A DNA stretch of 64,000 nucleotides. It comes from Hevea brasiliensis (lineage: Eukaryota; Streptophyta; Magnoliopsida; Malpighiales; Euphorbiaceae). Positions within the stretch are counted from its first letter, which is position 1. Every line of letters begins with the position of its first letter. The position numbers and the translations under genes are program-made. Below the pieces are notes generated by a model that was given only the letters and a program-made list of their open reading frames with translations, was not told the origin of the DNA and searched no databases. The stretch covers positions 34,653,987-34,717,986 of the forward strand of contig NC_079495.1 of assembly GCF_030052815.1 (NCBI RefSeq), given 5' to 3'. This document shows, in pieces, positions 1-11,351 of this stretch.

Positions 1-172
1 TCTCTTCGAGTAGCTTGATGTTTTATGATTAATAAACGATCTCGGGTTCAATGTTCAATTTCATTCAATTGATTAAGTACTCAGGTGGTTTGGTTTAGGT
101 ATTTTCCGATCTTATCAAGAAATTAAACATGAAAAGACTTGGATTCATTTCAAAACAAAAATATACAAGTTA
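1..172. other. Unassigned sequence left of the antisense gene
   Basis: Short AT-rich stretch just beyond the predicted end of the minus-strand PF04195-type pseudogene. It would be its 3' flank. I see no gene, no LTR terminus and no repeat here. Confidence 0.4.
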
Positions 173-1499
173 TTAGGCAAGAGGGTCTCCCCTAACCTGC
201 TCTCCGAGTACATTATCAGTTCTATCATCCTCTCTCTCTCTCTCTTAGGCTCCTTCTCGCTCTCCTCTTCAACTCTAGGGATGAGATCCACCATTCAGAA
301 GAAGTCTTCCTCAGGATAGCGCCTCACAAGCTCGGCCAGAAGATCGCCATGAGCATTCATATAAGCACTAGCTTCTCTCACCACGGCCTCTTCTTCTTTC
401 ACTTTGATCTCCTCGGTAAGGCGAGTGACATCGGCAGATCAGCAAGCCCGAGCATCTTTGAGTTCTCGCTCCAGTTCAGCTATCCTATCCTCATAAGATT
501 TCATATGACCTTCTATCTCAGCGATGTAGTCCTGAGCAGATGAAAGTTGAGTTTTGGCGGAAGTTGCATCCTAGACCGCCTTCAGAATTTCCTGTCTCAA
601 GAGATGGGCTTTTTCTTTAATTATATCTTGATTCATAAGATTCTCTACACTCAAGCTCATCGTCTGAGCCAGGAGATCATCAATGCTATCCGAAACCAGT
701 CTATTCTGGTCTTCCTGAAAGTAGATGGTGGCACCCAGGACCTTGGCCAAGCCAGGATTCACCTGAACCGAGCGATTCTTTTCCAGGGAGTGGATGAGGA
801 CCTGAGCACCACGAGAGAGGGTCCTTACGGTTGGTTGGGAAGACCCTCCTTCCACACTTGAAGAAACTGATGGAGGCAGTGGTTTATCTTGCCAAGGAGG
901 GGAAGGAGCGATCTCTATCTCTGGGGTTGGCTGTTCTGAAGGTCAGAATAAAGAACCCGGCACTTCTACCGAGTCTCGCCTCAGCGTCTAGGAGGCAGCA
1001 GCGGTTTTCATTTCTCGCACTTTCTGGGAGACCTCCCTTTTTTACTTGTGGCTTTCTTTCACGCTCTTACCTCCCGCCATACCTGCACAGAAAAAAAGTT
1101 AGTGAGATCACTAAAGTTACTGAAGATTTAGGTTGTACTGATCCCGGGTCTGAGGTCAGAGAGTTGCAGCTCACAATTCTCATGGGCGATCATTTGCATT
1201 AGCCAACACTTCAGTTCGGCCATGACCGCATCCAAACACGAATACTTGTGAGTGGCCGCCTGATCCTTCAATTCCTTTACCATGGCGTCCTCATCCTTAT
1301 TTAGGGTGATCTTCTTTGGAATTGGAGGAACTAGATACTGCCAACTGCGTGGGATACCCTCAAAGCCATTTGGGTCCTTACTCCTTAATATGAAGAATCG
1401 ATTTTTTCAATTCTTCAACGAAGAGGGGAGATAGGTGAAAAGCCTACAGTTTGGCTTGGCTTGGAAAAACCAATATTCATCGTCCTTCTGTCGAGCAAG
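173..1499 (-). pseudogene. PF04195-type (putative gypsy-type transposon) protein, C-terminal part, broken
   Basis: Minus-strand remnant of an accessory retrotransposon protein. Reading down from 1499, the frame continues the protein begun at 5456 and includes KNRFFILRSKDPNGFEGIPR, the W/K..RFF block typical of the Transposase_28 (PF04195) family. A probable intron ends at 1079-1090 with a good acceptor (TTTTCTGTGCAG). The following exon encodes a long coiled coil (855-571, then on through in-frame stops to about 300) with the tail motif RRYPEEDFF, ending in an acidic low-complexity stretch over a CT microsatellite (230-246). At least three in-frame stops (after LKAV, ARAC and EDFF) show it is dead. 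The reading frame after the CT run is uncertain, so the exact C-terminus is too. The family is known from Tat-lineage gypsy elements; its biochemical role is unknown. Confidence 0.7.
1079..1140 (-). other. Candidate intron in the PF04195-type pseudogene
   Basis: In the minus strand a pyrimidine-rich tract ends in TTTTCTGTGCAG just before a new coding stretch beginning MAGGKSVKES. Upstream, the conserved protein part ends around LSDLRPGIST. The donor is not certain. The layout of a globular exon followed by a coiled-coil exon is an inference. Confidence 0.4.
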
Positions 1500-4400
1500 T
1501 GTAACACCCCTATTTGCATAGCCTAGTACATTTTACTGTTTCGGTGACCAGTGTCAGTCTGGACAATTAAGAGAATTAGAACCATGTCTAAGACACCTAG
1601 TTAAGCCCTGAACACAAATAATTAGTAATTTCCAAATAGTTAAGTATAAAGAAAAAAAACAGAATACAAAAAGTTAAATGACCCAGGAGTCACAGCGATG
1701 GGTGACCTTTTCGGGAATGACTGCAAGGTCAATCTAAACTCAAATTTCGAATTGTAAAATGTGACGCTGCGGTCCTTAGGACCATTGTAAACACAATGGA
1801 AAAGAGAAAATCACAAAAAAGAGTTGTTAAGCAGGTCAAATAATTAGGTCTGGGATTTGGAAGAAATGTCGAATAACTAGTAAACTGGATTAAACCAGCG
1901 AGGGGCAATTTGGTCAATTCACCCCCATACCTGACTCCTGACCTAACTATATAATAAAATTAGAGAAAAGAAAATTTCAGGATCAAGAATTAAATTAAAG
2001 AACTAATGAAAAAGAAAAAAGGAAAACAAATGGATTATTACATCATTTTTGTGACCTAACCATGATGTCAAATTAAATTTTAATTACCCAATTTTTTTGA
2101 CCAAGTCAAATTCAACTCATTTAGACATTAAAACACAAAAAAATTAAAAGAAAATATTCATTCCTTCTTCCACCATCAGCCGGCCAAACTCTCCAAACCT
2201 CTCTCTTCCCATGGTTTCGTCCATTAACAAGCTTTTTAAGCTTGAATAACTTAGTTTTATCCCATAAATTCTAACCCTAAATCCTAAAAAACTTCCAATC
2301 TACACTAGGCAAGGAGATTGAGGAAGAAAAGAAAGGAAGAAAAGAGAGGAAATTGAAGAGGTAAAAATCAAAGAAAGGTTAGTAACTATTACACTTTATT
2401 TTGTATGTATGCCTTGTAAACTAGTGTAGATGTAATCAAATAAGTAAGAAATGAAAGTAATTAAAGAGAATTTGAAGAAGTGTAAATTTTGATCAACTCT
2501 AGAGGATTAGGGTTTAGTATGTTTAAGTTAAATTGGACATGAGATTAAGCTTACTTGAGGTGGATTAAGTGAATTATACATTGAATTTAAAGTGAATTGA
2601 TTGATTTCAAAAATTAGGGTTCTTGAACTTTGAAGTTTGGAGGAAAAATTGAAGAAAAGTTTGAGAATTGGCCAAATAATGTCATTGACCTTATTTGAGT
2701 TGAGAAATAGTCAATTATGACCATTTTTGGTGTGTATGAATTGTTGGAAACAAGTTTAAATTTGGCTTGGTGAGGGTCAATCTGCAGGCAACTTGACCTA
2801 GGTCCCTTTCAGGAATCAAAACTGAAAATTTACCTACCCAATTGGGAATGAAACTAAACACAAAATGACACATTTTTCATTTAGGAATCATGCCTAGAAA
2901 GTGACCATAACTTAGTGAACAAATTGGCCAAATCCGGATTAGGCAAACTGACCTGTACAAAAATGACCAAATGAACAGTAGTTACGTAAATGACCATAAC
3001 TTGGTCTAGGAAGGTCCAAATGACCTAAATTTTTATCAATAGAAATCTGAGACATAGCACTACAACTTTCATGAAGAAAACAAACCCAAATTTTGACCAT
3101 AGCCTGTTTGAAAATCCACCTGCAGTCAACCATAAAAATTACCAAAATCCAGAATTTGCCCAGAATTCTGGGTAAAACCAAATCCGGCCAGCCATGTTCA
3201 AATGGCTATAACTTGGGGTACAAAACTCCAAATGGAGTGATTCAAAAAGGGAAATAAAGTTAAGACAATAAGGAACAACTTCTATGAAGAAAACTTGGCC
3301 AAATTATCACAGTAACATGACCAATGGAACAGTGCAAAACTAAACACCAAAACTAAAAATTTGAAATTTGTGCCTAAGAGACTTGAAGTTTGAGGAAACG
3401 ACCAAAACCAACAAATTAGGTAATCAAAATGTGGTATGTGGGTGAAATTGGAATTCCCATACCTATTAAGCATTAGAAAGTCAACAAATTGACTTAAATA
3501 GTATCATGAATAGTATCCCCGAGATATAAATTTTAAAGAACGTCAAGTTAAGCATATTAAAGTTAGATATATATAGATTTGAAATTATTTTTGGACTTAT
3601 GATAATTTATGGTATTGAAACACTGTAAAATTGTGTGTTTCAGTAGAAAAGAATACCGGAAAAGAACCCGAAGCATCGAGTCAAGGCCAAGAGGCTACTC
3701 ACTTAAGGTTTGTGCACAACATTAATATTCTTTAAAATTCATTTACAAAGTGCATGAAATGAATTTCTTATATTGCAAAATGTGTATTATACTTTTGACT
3801 TAAATTATTGAAAGTTTACTTGTATGTGTTTGAAATGGCAATAAATATTTAGTAAATTGTTAAGATATTTTTGAAACCACAGTGTCATGACCATATATTT
3901 GAATACCTCACTAGCATGACTAGTGGGAAGAAATAGTTTTGAATTTTGATTCCTTCTCTGGCTGAAGTGTTGAGATATGTGCCAGTAGAAGAAGAAATTG
4001 AATGAATATCCATATATTTGAGCTAGCTAGCCTTGTGATTTCTCATAAGCCTCCAGCTATTGAGATAAATATGTTTCGAATGGCATGATATAACTGTGTG
4101 TTTTTATGAAATTGATTTGAGAATTTCTAAATGAAATTGTTAGACTAAAAGTTTATAAATCATGTTTTGCATATATCTTTTATTTTTAGCAATGTGTTTA
4201 AATAAGTATGATTTAAATTATGCATAATTATTATTTTAGTATGTTGTGCACCACTGAGTCATAGTACTAAGTGATGACTGTTATTACTATTGCAGATATA
4301 GAGACTAGAGGAGCAACAGAGTGAGCTGCTGAAGATCTTGAAGCTACACCCCCTGAAGTTCTATCGGGTATATTTTATACCCTGTTTGTAGTATTTATTT

Positions 4401-4929
4401 TGATGTATGTAAATGTAAGTACATGTAATAACTGGTCATGAGCAGTTGTATAGAGTTTGTAATAATAGTATTTTGGATTTGTAAATGTAAAGTTTGGTTG
4501 ATTAATGTAAAGTGAATTTATTATAATGAAATATGAATGGAATTATTGAGTACCATTTTTGATGACAATTGAATTGAGAAATGATATTGAATTGTGTTGA
4601 GGTAGTAGTGAGTTTGATGAAAAAGAATTATTGGAAGTGTTTTTACAGGTTTTTGAAGAACTGTTTTCTGAAAATACAAATGACACTCTACCGAAATTTT
4701 TCCAAAATTTACGGACAAATAAAAATGGACAAAAATTCTAATTAGTTTTCAAACTCCAATTCAATGTTTTTAATACCTATTAGAAAATGCTCACCACTTT
4801 CAAAAAGTAAGAAAATTGTTTTAAAATCCCTTGTAGGGTACTTAATGAGTTATCGGTAGGTGAAGTTTGGTAGTTCATTAGGTATTATATGGGATCATGT
4901 TATGCCTTACAGAGGGGTAAGGTGTGGCA
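1500..4929 (+). mobile_element. S1: solo LTR of a Tekay-like gypsy element (family A)
   Basis: A complete 3,430 bp LTR with no internal region. It opens with TGTAACACCCC, shared with all family A LTRs here, and closes with GGGGTAAGGTGTGGCA. Perfect 5-bp target duplications GCAAG lie at 1495-1499 and 4930-4934, so this is one insertion reduced to a single LTR, presumably by LTR-LTR recombination. It is inserted inside the minus-strand PF04195-type gene. It carries the conserved exon-like block (3644-3707) and the second acceptor (ending 4295) discussed in the findings. Small open frames inside it are not credible genes. Confidence 0.93.
3644..3707 (+). other. Exon-like block inside solo LTR S1
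   Basis: The 64-nt block lies between an acceptor-like TTGTGTGTTTCAG (3631-3643) and a donor-like AAG/GTTTGTGCAC. A second acceptor-like TATTGCAG ends at 4295. The same signals recur in the other LTRs of this window. Confidence 0.45.
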
Positions 4930-5456
4930 GCAAGCCTATGCAACTCAGCAAAAACATTTGCTGTAGGCTCGAGCTTTTTGGCTCGGTATAAACCTTTGAA
5001 AGCCACCAGAGTCCGCTAGGAGTTCGGATGCACTTGGGATACGCTAACCTAATGGAACTTCAGGATGGCTCGATGGAATCAGTTCAGGGGAAACTAAAGC
5101 TCGGCTTTCAATTATTCCTTATAAACTATGATTAGGTTAGTTTCTTCAAAGAAATGATTGGCTCGGAGATCGATACAACATCTGATAAACTCGAAGGAGT
5201 CAGTTCAAAGGTTGTATTCTTGGCTAATGGACTAGAGGTCGATCTCCTTGAGAACTGACGATAACTCGTCTGCAGGTAAGTTCTCTTTCCCTGAAGAAGA
5301 TGATTATTTTGATTTAGTCACCCGACCATGGGTTGGGACAGAGGTTGTAGAAGGTTTAGGTCACTCGCTTAGTCTGAGCACCTCACCTTCGTCCAATGTC
5401 CATGAGATATGAATGGAGGGAGGACTAGCAGTTCTCTGACCATCGGTATCACTCAT
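4930..5456 (-). pseudogene. PF04195-type (putative gypsy-type transposon) protein, N-terminal part, broken
   Basis: Minus-strand N-terminal half of the protein whose C-terminal half lies at 173-1499. The start ATG is at 5456-5454, about 155 bp downstream of a TATAAATA box (5614-5621, minus). The frame opens MSDTDGQRTASPPSIHISWT and carries the family's conserved stretches SFEFIRCCIDLRANHFFEET, an AELxFPL-like piece, then SQVHPNS and LVAFKGLYRAKKLEPTANVF. Several in-frame stops (after LRLSE, VTKSK, EIDL, YNL, VYKE and others) are mostly one step from sense codons. The protein is cut at 4930 by solo LTR S1; the duplicated GCAAG lies in the coding sequence. Assignment rests on motif order, not on a search. 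Confidence 0.7.
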
Positions 5457-5613
5457 TTTCAGAGAACAAAAGTGAAAACAATCAGGAAAAGATCAAAACC
5501 CTTACTGGAGTATAAATCAGCATCGGAAAACTTTAAAAAATGAGGGGGAGTATCGAAGTTGCCAGGGGAAGGTCTGAAAATGACATAAGGGAACAAATGG
5601 CTAACCTTCCCCC

Positions 5614-5621
5614 TATTTATA
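5614..5621 (-). promoter_or_regulatory. TATA box for the antisense PF04195-type gene
   Basis: On the minus strand the sequence reads GGGTATAAATAGGGGG, a strong plant TATA context, with the candidate start codon about 158 bp downstream. No LTR terminus lies between box and gene, so this looks like an internal promoter of the accessory gene. Confidence 0.55.
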
Positions 5622-5900
5622 CCCGCCTGAGCATTAAATACTCACTAAGTCCCAAGTAACGCATCGGTTAGCAGAACTAGGCCACTTCAATGACATGTCA
5701 AAAGAAGATTCCAAAAACATAGTAAAGGTCGGACAAATGAGATCGGTTAGCGAAGGTCATCAGATCGAACAAGGTTCTGAACCAATGGATCGGCAAATGG
5801 AGATTCGTCTAGGGATCAGATCGGGCACATTTGTCAGAGATCGAACCAAGGCAATAATGAAACAAAAACATTCAAATAAAATTGCATTTCATTTCTAAAA

Positions 5901-5998
5901 GATCAGATTACATCATTTGGGCGATCTCTCAAAATCAGATTACATCATTTGGGCGATCTTTCAAAGATCAGATTACATCATTTGGGTGATCTCTCAAA
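5901..5998. repeat. Tandem repeat, about 33 bp x 3
   Basis: Three near-identical copies beginning GATCAGATTACATCATTTGG start near 5901, 5934 and 5966. They differ by one or two bases each. On the minus strand they follow the ORF at 6081-6539 and would lie in its 3' untranslated region. Confidence 0.85.
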
Positions 5999-6080
5999 AT
6001 CAGCACTACATTCTATCTAACTTAAACTACTCCTAAGCCTAGAATGATGGCCAATGTCAAAGCTTAGTCTTATGACTGAA

Positions 6081-6539
6081 TCAAAAGATGTGTTTGATCA
6101 GAAACACAATAATAAATACTGGACAGATGTACAGCTCAGATGGAGTGACTATGACTTTCACGATATTGAGCAGTGTCATTGTTGATGTCATCGACCAGAA
6201 CCGAGCAGCAATTGGGACCCTCGAGATGGTGAGGAGCCAAATGAACTTGAAGAGGCGATCATCGATATTAAGATTGAAATTAGCGGTCCTCTTGTCGGAG
6301 ATCGGTCGGCAAGCCATACTAATGGGCCGATCCGAGATTGGCACGGTAGCTAGTTTCGACCTTGATCGGTCAATTAGTCCAGTTCCCTCATCATCATCAG
6401 GAGAAACCCTCATGAACCTTTGATCGCCAGAATTGCTCCTTTTCAGTAGATGAACAAAGAAATCATTTGAAAAAAGATTAAAGTGGTTTTCGTGAGAAGA
6501 ATTCTTGCAGGGAAAGCCAAGAATTGAGAAGTAAAACAT
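6081..6539 (-). CDS. Unrecognised 152-aa ORF, antisense accessory gene candidate of the Tat-lineage element
   Basis: I do not recognise this protein. The minus-strand open frame actually extends up to 6743, but a TATATATA box at 6593-6600 (minus) sits inside that extension, so I chose the Met at 6539, about 55 bp downstream of the box. The product would begin [20 protein letters not shown], has a charged middle part ([17 protein letters not shown]) and ends in a hydrophobic stretch near the C-terminus ([14 protein letters not shown]). It is uninterrupted, unlike its neighbours. It lies upstream of, and in the same orientation as, the PF04195-type gene, and the 33-bp repeats follow it. It could be a chance open frame in LTR-like DNA. 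Confidence 0.3.
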   Translation of the reverse strand: MFYFSILGFPCKNSSHENHFNLFSNDFFVHLLKRSNSGDQRFMRVSPDDDEGTGLIDRSRSKLATVPISDRPISMACRPISDKRTANFNLNIDDRLFKFIWLLTISRVPIAARFWSMTSTMTLLNIVKVIVTPSELYICPVFIIVFLIKHIF

Positions 6540-6592
6540 TGAAGATTTACCAGAGAAAAAGTTGTGAGTATGCGAAGAAGAATTCGTCAGCA

Positions 6593-6600
6593 TATATATA
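6593..6600 (-). promoter_or_regulatory. TATA box upstream of the 152-aa antisense ORF
   Basis: Minus-strand CCTATATATATGCTGACG is followed about 55 bp later by an ATG and then an open frame of 152 codons. It is typical of a plant core promoter, but AT-rich DNA gives such matches by chance. Confidence 0.35.
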
Positions 6601-6743
6601 GGTCCTTGGCATTTATTATATGCAGAACTCAAAGCGGACTCATCAGTAACTGAAGAATTTATTACTTTGACCAATATAGGTCGGATTGAGGGGAGAGATA
6701 AAAAACTAAGAGAGATCGAGAAATAAGAAGGGACCAGATGCAA

Positions 6744-7356
6744 AAGATAGAGATCAAAATAATAAACCTAAAAGATCGAAAAAGCGAGAAACGACCTATA
6801 GAGATCGAAAAACTCAGGGAGTTGAATAACTTCTAATCATGAACTTTAATTAGCTCCCTTTACTGTTAGATCTGAGTTAGTTAAAGCATTGCAGGCATGA
6901 TCTGATCCTCCCCACACATCTCATTTGTAAGGATGCACTCCTAGCCGTCAGATTCCAAACGGTTAAAGCAGCCTAGTACATCGCGATCTACACCGTTGAT
7001 TATGATTGTAAGGATGGATTTGGAGCCTTTGGATCAAAAACAGATGACAGATTCAGTGCTTCTTGTTCTCAGCCTTTGGATCTATTTTGTAAGGCAAGCC
7101 TCTGGACCATTGGATCAAGGGGCGAAGGATAGAAATTCTGAACGAAATCCCGACCCTCAATTTTGATTCTCTTTAATTCTTAGACATCTGATTATGTCCT
7201 TTTGAATCTAGGCCTTTTGTCTTCTCCAGATGTGATCCTGACCCTCCACTTTGAACACTCATTCCCTATAAATACCTACATGCAATACTGTAAAAGGGGG
7301 TGATTATCGAGGAAAGACTCTGAACTTTGAAATAGTCTTATTGCCTGTCATTTGAA
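6744..7356 (+). other. Probable U3 part of a Tat-lineage LTR
   Basis: No coding potential. It contains imperfect repeats of motifs such as TTGGATC and a good plus-strand TATA box (7267-7274). The stretch continues beyond solo LTR S2 at 11352. The left LTR boundary is not certain; a purine-rich tract ends near 6820, just before TTGAATAACTTC, and could be a polypurine tract plus LTR start. Confidence 0.4.
7267..7274 (+). promoter_or_regulatory. TATA box of the putative Tat-lineage LTR
   Basis: CCCTATAAATACC, followed at a usual distance by a purine-rich start region. It points right, towards the Tat leader, PBS and ORF1 at 48.1 kb, and is opposite to the two minus-strand TATA boxes on its left. 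Confidence 0.5.
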
Positions 7357-10300
7357 TGTCACACCCTACTCCCCTGTAAGATGCAACATGATCCCGTAGT
7401 ACACCTAATGAATTACCGTACTTCGCCTACCGATAACCCATTAGATATACTACAAGGGATTTTAAAACAATTTTCGTGAAATTTAAATCATCGGTTAAAA
7501 TCTGGTGTTATAAAATTTTTTTTAAAATTTCGGCAAAGTGCCGGCTGTATTTTGAGAAAATAGTTCTTCAATCCTGCAAAAGAAAATGCTCCCAATATGT
7601 TTTCTCAAATACAACTCCAATAAAATTTATTTCAATTCACAATTCAATTCTCAATAAATAATCAATTCATTTTCAAACTAATCTCATCATGAAGAAATAT
7701 TTCATTGATTATAAGACTCAAAATTTATATTACAAAACTATTCAAGTAAATGAAATCTCAAATTTACATTTACAATAATTTACATTTAATTACATACCAA
7801 AATATTTTACAAGAGTTTTTATACAACTGCCCAAATAATTTACATACATATTATTACATGCATACATCAAAATCTATGTACATGGGTATACCTATGATAT
7901 ACCTGGAGCTGATCTGAATATGTCTTCAAAGAAACTTATTCACTGCTCTATGCTCTTTTGCTCTCATGACAAGATACAAAGCTATCGCTGAGTGATGAAC
8001 TTAGTGGTGCACAACTATAATTTAAAACATAGTACAATATACATTGACAAAATTTACAGTAAATAATTTGGAAATCTGAATACTCATCAAATTCCAAAAC
8101 TCAAAATATTCATTGCCAATAATGTAAATCATTTGTATAAATGACTTTGATCACAAATTTCAATTTATCAAATCATGACTAACCATTTAAGTAATTCCAC
8201 CAAAATCAATTATACATAAACCATAATTGAAATCACAATTCTTTACCATTCAAAAGCCATTATGTATCTCAAAAATCATTATGTATCTCAAAAATCAATC
8301 TTTATCTCACTAACTATGCAAGACTAATCCGAAAGGGCCATATTCGATGTGATTCTAACTCCCTATGGTCGGGGAGGTCGAATCAGATTCTAACTCCCTA
8401 TGGTCGAGGAGGTCGAATCATCGTGCACAGTACCATCACAATAATGAATCTTCCGCAAGGGCCATAACGATAAAAAAACTTAGATCTAACCTCAAATCAG
8501 AGGAAAATCTAAGCCTGTGCACGTACCATGGTAATCAAAACACAACTAACTCCATTGTCTTCTCAACAAATGAGAGAGACGGGTAATAACCTAGTCAAGC
8601 ATCTATAGTGAGATATAAAACAATATCACAATCCTTTTAATGAGCATAAATCACAATATAATTCAATTCAAAGTCAATTCCAATATCCAATAATTTTTTT
8701 TTATGCTCATCACAATTCAAATCATAAATTTGCATTTTTCCATGAAAATTACCATCACAATTCAAAACATGTTCTATCACAATTTTCCAAAACATAATTT
8801 ATTCAATCCATAACAATGCTTAATACTTGTGGAAATACCATTTCACAAAGCTAAATTCATACATACTATAATAATTTCAATAATCATTGAATTAAATCCA
8901 ATGCTTGTTAAACACAATACATAAGAAAAATATGTCATTTAATCATATGAAATATTCAAAAAAAAATCAGTTAAAAACTAATTGTGCACAAACCTCTGAT
9001 AACTGTCTCTTGGTCTTGACTCAGTGTTTCCTTCCCTCTCCCTGAGTCTTTGCTAACTGAGAAACACAATTTGAAGTGTTTCAGTACTTAATTAAACTGT
9101 CTCTAACGATAATGTTTGATAAATAATTCACTGAATGTTATTATTTGCTTAATCAACTTAATATATCGACCCTCGATGCATTTTAGGTAATTTAGGTTTT
9201 AACTTTACTAATATGTCACATTTGATAGTCTTTTAGGGTTGGTACATGTTACCAAGTTCATTTTCGTGTATACTGCATTTTCTTGCAATTTGCTGGATTC
9301 CGGGATACTAGTTTGACCTAGCCGGACTACCCAGTTCCCTCAGTTTTCGGGTTTTGATCAAAACTACAAACTTGTAGATCTATATCTTATGGAATGCGGG
9401 GCAAAATTTCAGGTCATTCTGAGTTATGTAGACCAAGTTATGGTCATTTTACTATTGCTGGTCAAAATGCATCAAAATTGGTCACTTTAGGTCATTTTAG
9501 GTCAATTTTGGTTCGGCCAGTTTTTGGATCCAAACTTGTGCAAGCTGTTTGACTTGCTTATGGTCATTTCTGGGATTTTGTGTCTTCATAAGACTTTTAG
9601 ATATGGGTCTTAACTATTCATGGTCAAAATTTCAGGTCAATTGGACCTGTTTTGAGTGAGTTATGGCCTAAACACTAACTACTGCCCAAATGGTCAATTT
9701 TCAGGCCTTATTTGCACTTAATCCGGATTTGGTCTTTTTCAAGCTACCTTGCAAACAGAATTTTGGCAAGCTTCCTTCATGAAAGTTGGCACATTTTGTG
9801 CCTAGTTTCACCTCCAATTGGTTTCATACCAATTGGAGCCACACACTTAAGGTTTTAAGCCAAAAATGCAAACTGCCTTATTACATTTCCTTCATACACA
9901 TCAAAGACCACTTTTAACACTTACCAAACTCAACATTCAAGCCAATTATGGTTTGTACCATAACCTAAACATAGTTCACAAAATATTATAGGTTATTTTG
10001 GCAGCTTACAATTACATTCAACATACACCATAAAGTGTAAAATTTGTCAAACTCATTTACAATAATTCAATCACCTAACCATAATACTTTTACATGTCCA
10101 ACTTCACACCATCACACACATACCCAAACTGCCATAACAACCAACACAATTCAACATTAATATTCCATAATCCAAACATGAAATAACATCCTTATGGTTC
10201 ACCAAACCAGGCTGCCATTTCATGCATTACATTCCCATAATTTCCAAGCATTCAAATTTCAATACACATTCACATATACTAAGTATACATCACCCAAATG

Positions 10301-11351
10301 ATTTCCTACACACATAAACATTTAATCAACCCTTTAATCTACCATTTACAAGCAAGAATAAACTGTCCTCAAGGAGTTTCCATGGCTGCCAAATATACAG
10401 CTCTTCCTTTAAACGTCAAACCTCAAAATTCTTTCCACAATTCAAGTACCCATAACATTCCTACTAACTTTAATGAAGCAATAACCCAAAAATACAAACT
10501 TACCACTTTGGAAAACCTCTCCAAAACTTGGTCTTCTTGCTGCCTATCTACTGCCCAAGGTATGGTGATCACTTTTAATGAAGAAACCATAACCATTAGA
10601 AGCTTGGATCATGGATGCATGGAGGACTTCAAGGTGTGGCCATGGAGTCCCATGGAGGATAAATTTGGCTAGTTTGAGAGGAGGTTGAAGATGAACTCAT
10701 TTCTGCCCATTTTAGCTCTTAAGTGTCCCACAATTCTAAGTTAGTGGAGCACTAACCATTATTTAATATTAGTTTAACCTTAACTTTCCTTATTCCCACA
10801 ATTAACTCCCCATTTTTGCTATTTACATTATGTACCACTAATTTAATTTTTTATTATATTTTCCAAGTGTAATATCATGTATTTTTAATGGAAATTTAGG
10901 TCAAAAGACAACTCGGGATGTCAAATGACCACAATGCCCCTGTTCGGGTTGCATTCCCGATTTTTCAATAACATCGAGTTTTGTCCGTTTTTCGATTTCT
11001 CACTTTTCTTTGTACTAATTATTTAATTTTTCTTTGATATTTATACTTCAATAAATATTTATTTGAGTCCAAAAAATATTTTCCAGGGTTCCCTGCAGTC
11101 CAGGGCTAGTCAACGGTCCACGCCGTGACTTCCCAGTGCGATCACCCATCGCTAGGGTTCTCGGCTCGCTTAACTTGATTATTTTTCTTTGCTATTATTT
11201 TTCCTTTGTTTTTCTTGTATTTTATTTTCTTGTATTTCATTATTTTATGTATCCTCACTCATATCGAAGTGTAGTTCTAGGCATCCTAGCTGTCCGGACA
11301 ACACTGGTCACCGGAACAGTAGAACGCATTACTGAACATAGGGGTGTTACA
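7357..11351 (-). mobile_element. S2: solo LTR of Tekay-like family B, minus strand
   Basis: A 3,995 bp LTR in reverse. It begins TGTCACACCCTACTCCCC and ends AACATAGGGGTGTTACA, the reverse complement of the family B LTR ends seen at 50192 and 54247. No internal region is attached. Flanking 5-mers are TTGAA (7352-7356) and ATGAA (11352-11356), a duplication with one mismatch. The exon-like block lies at 8994-9056 on the minus strand. An open frame at 10298-10672 (plus) is antisense to the LTR, low in complexity and not supported as a gene. Confidence 0.88.
8994..9056 (-). other. Exon-like block inside solo LTR S2
   Basis: Minus-strand 63-nt block bounded by TTGTGTTTCTCAG and GAG/GTTTGTGCACAA, the same arrangement and length as in the family B element at 52513-52575. 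Confidence 0.45.

Noticed and set aside
230..246. CT microsatellite
   Set aside because: Short and ordinary; noted only because it blurs the reading frame at the end of the PF04195-type pseudogene.
571..855. 94-aa minus-strand frame as a separate small gene
   Set aside because: It is one exon stretch of the PF04195-type pseudogene; the same frame continues through stops on the left.
5901..5998. 33-bp direct repeats as a CRISPR array
   Set aside because: Copies are adjacent with no spacers and the DNA is plant nuclear.
10298..10672. 124-aa open frame on the plus strand
   Set aside because: It lies inside solo LTR S2, antisense to it, is AT-rich and of low complexity, and has no domain I recognise.
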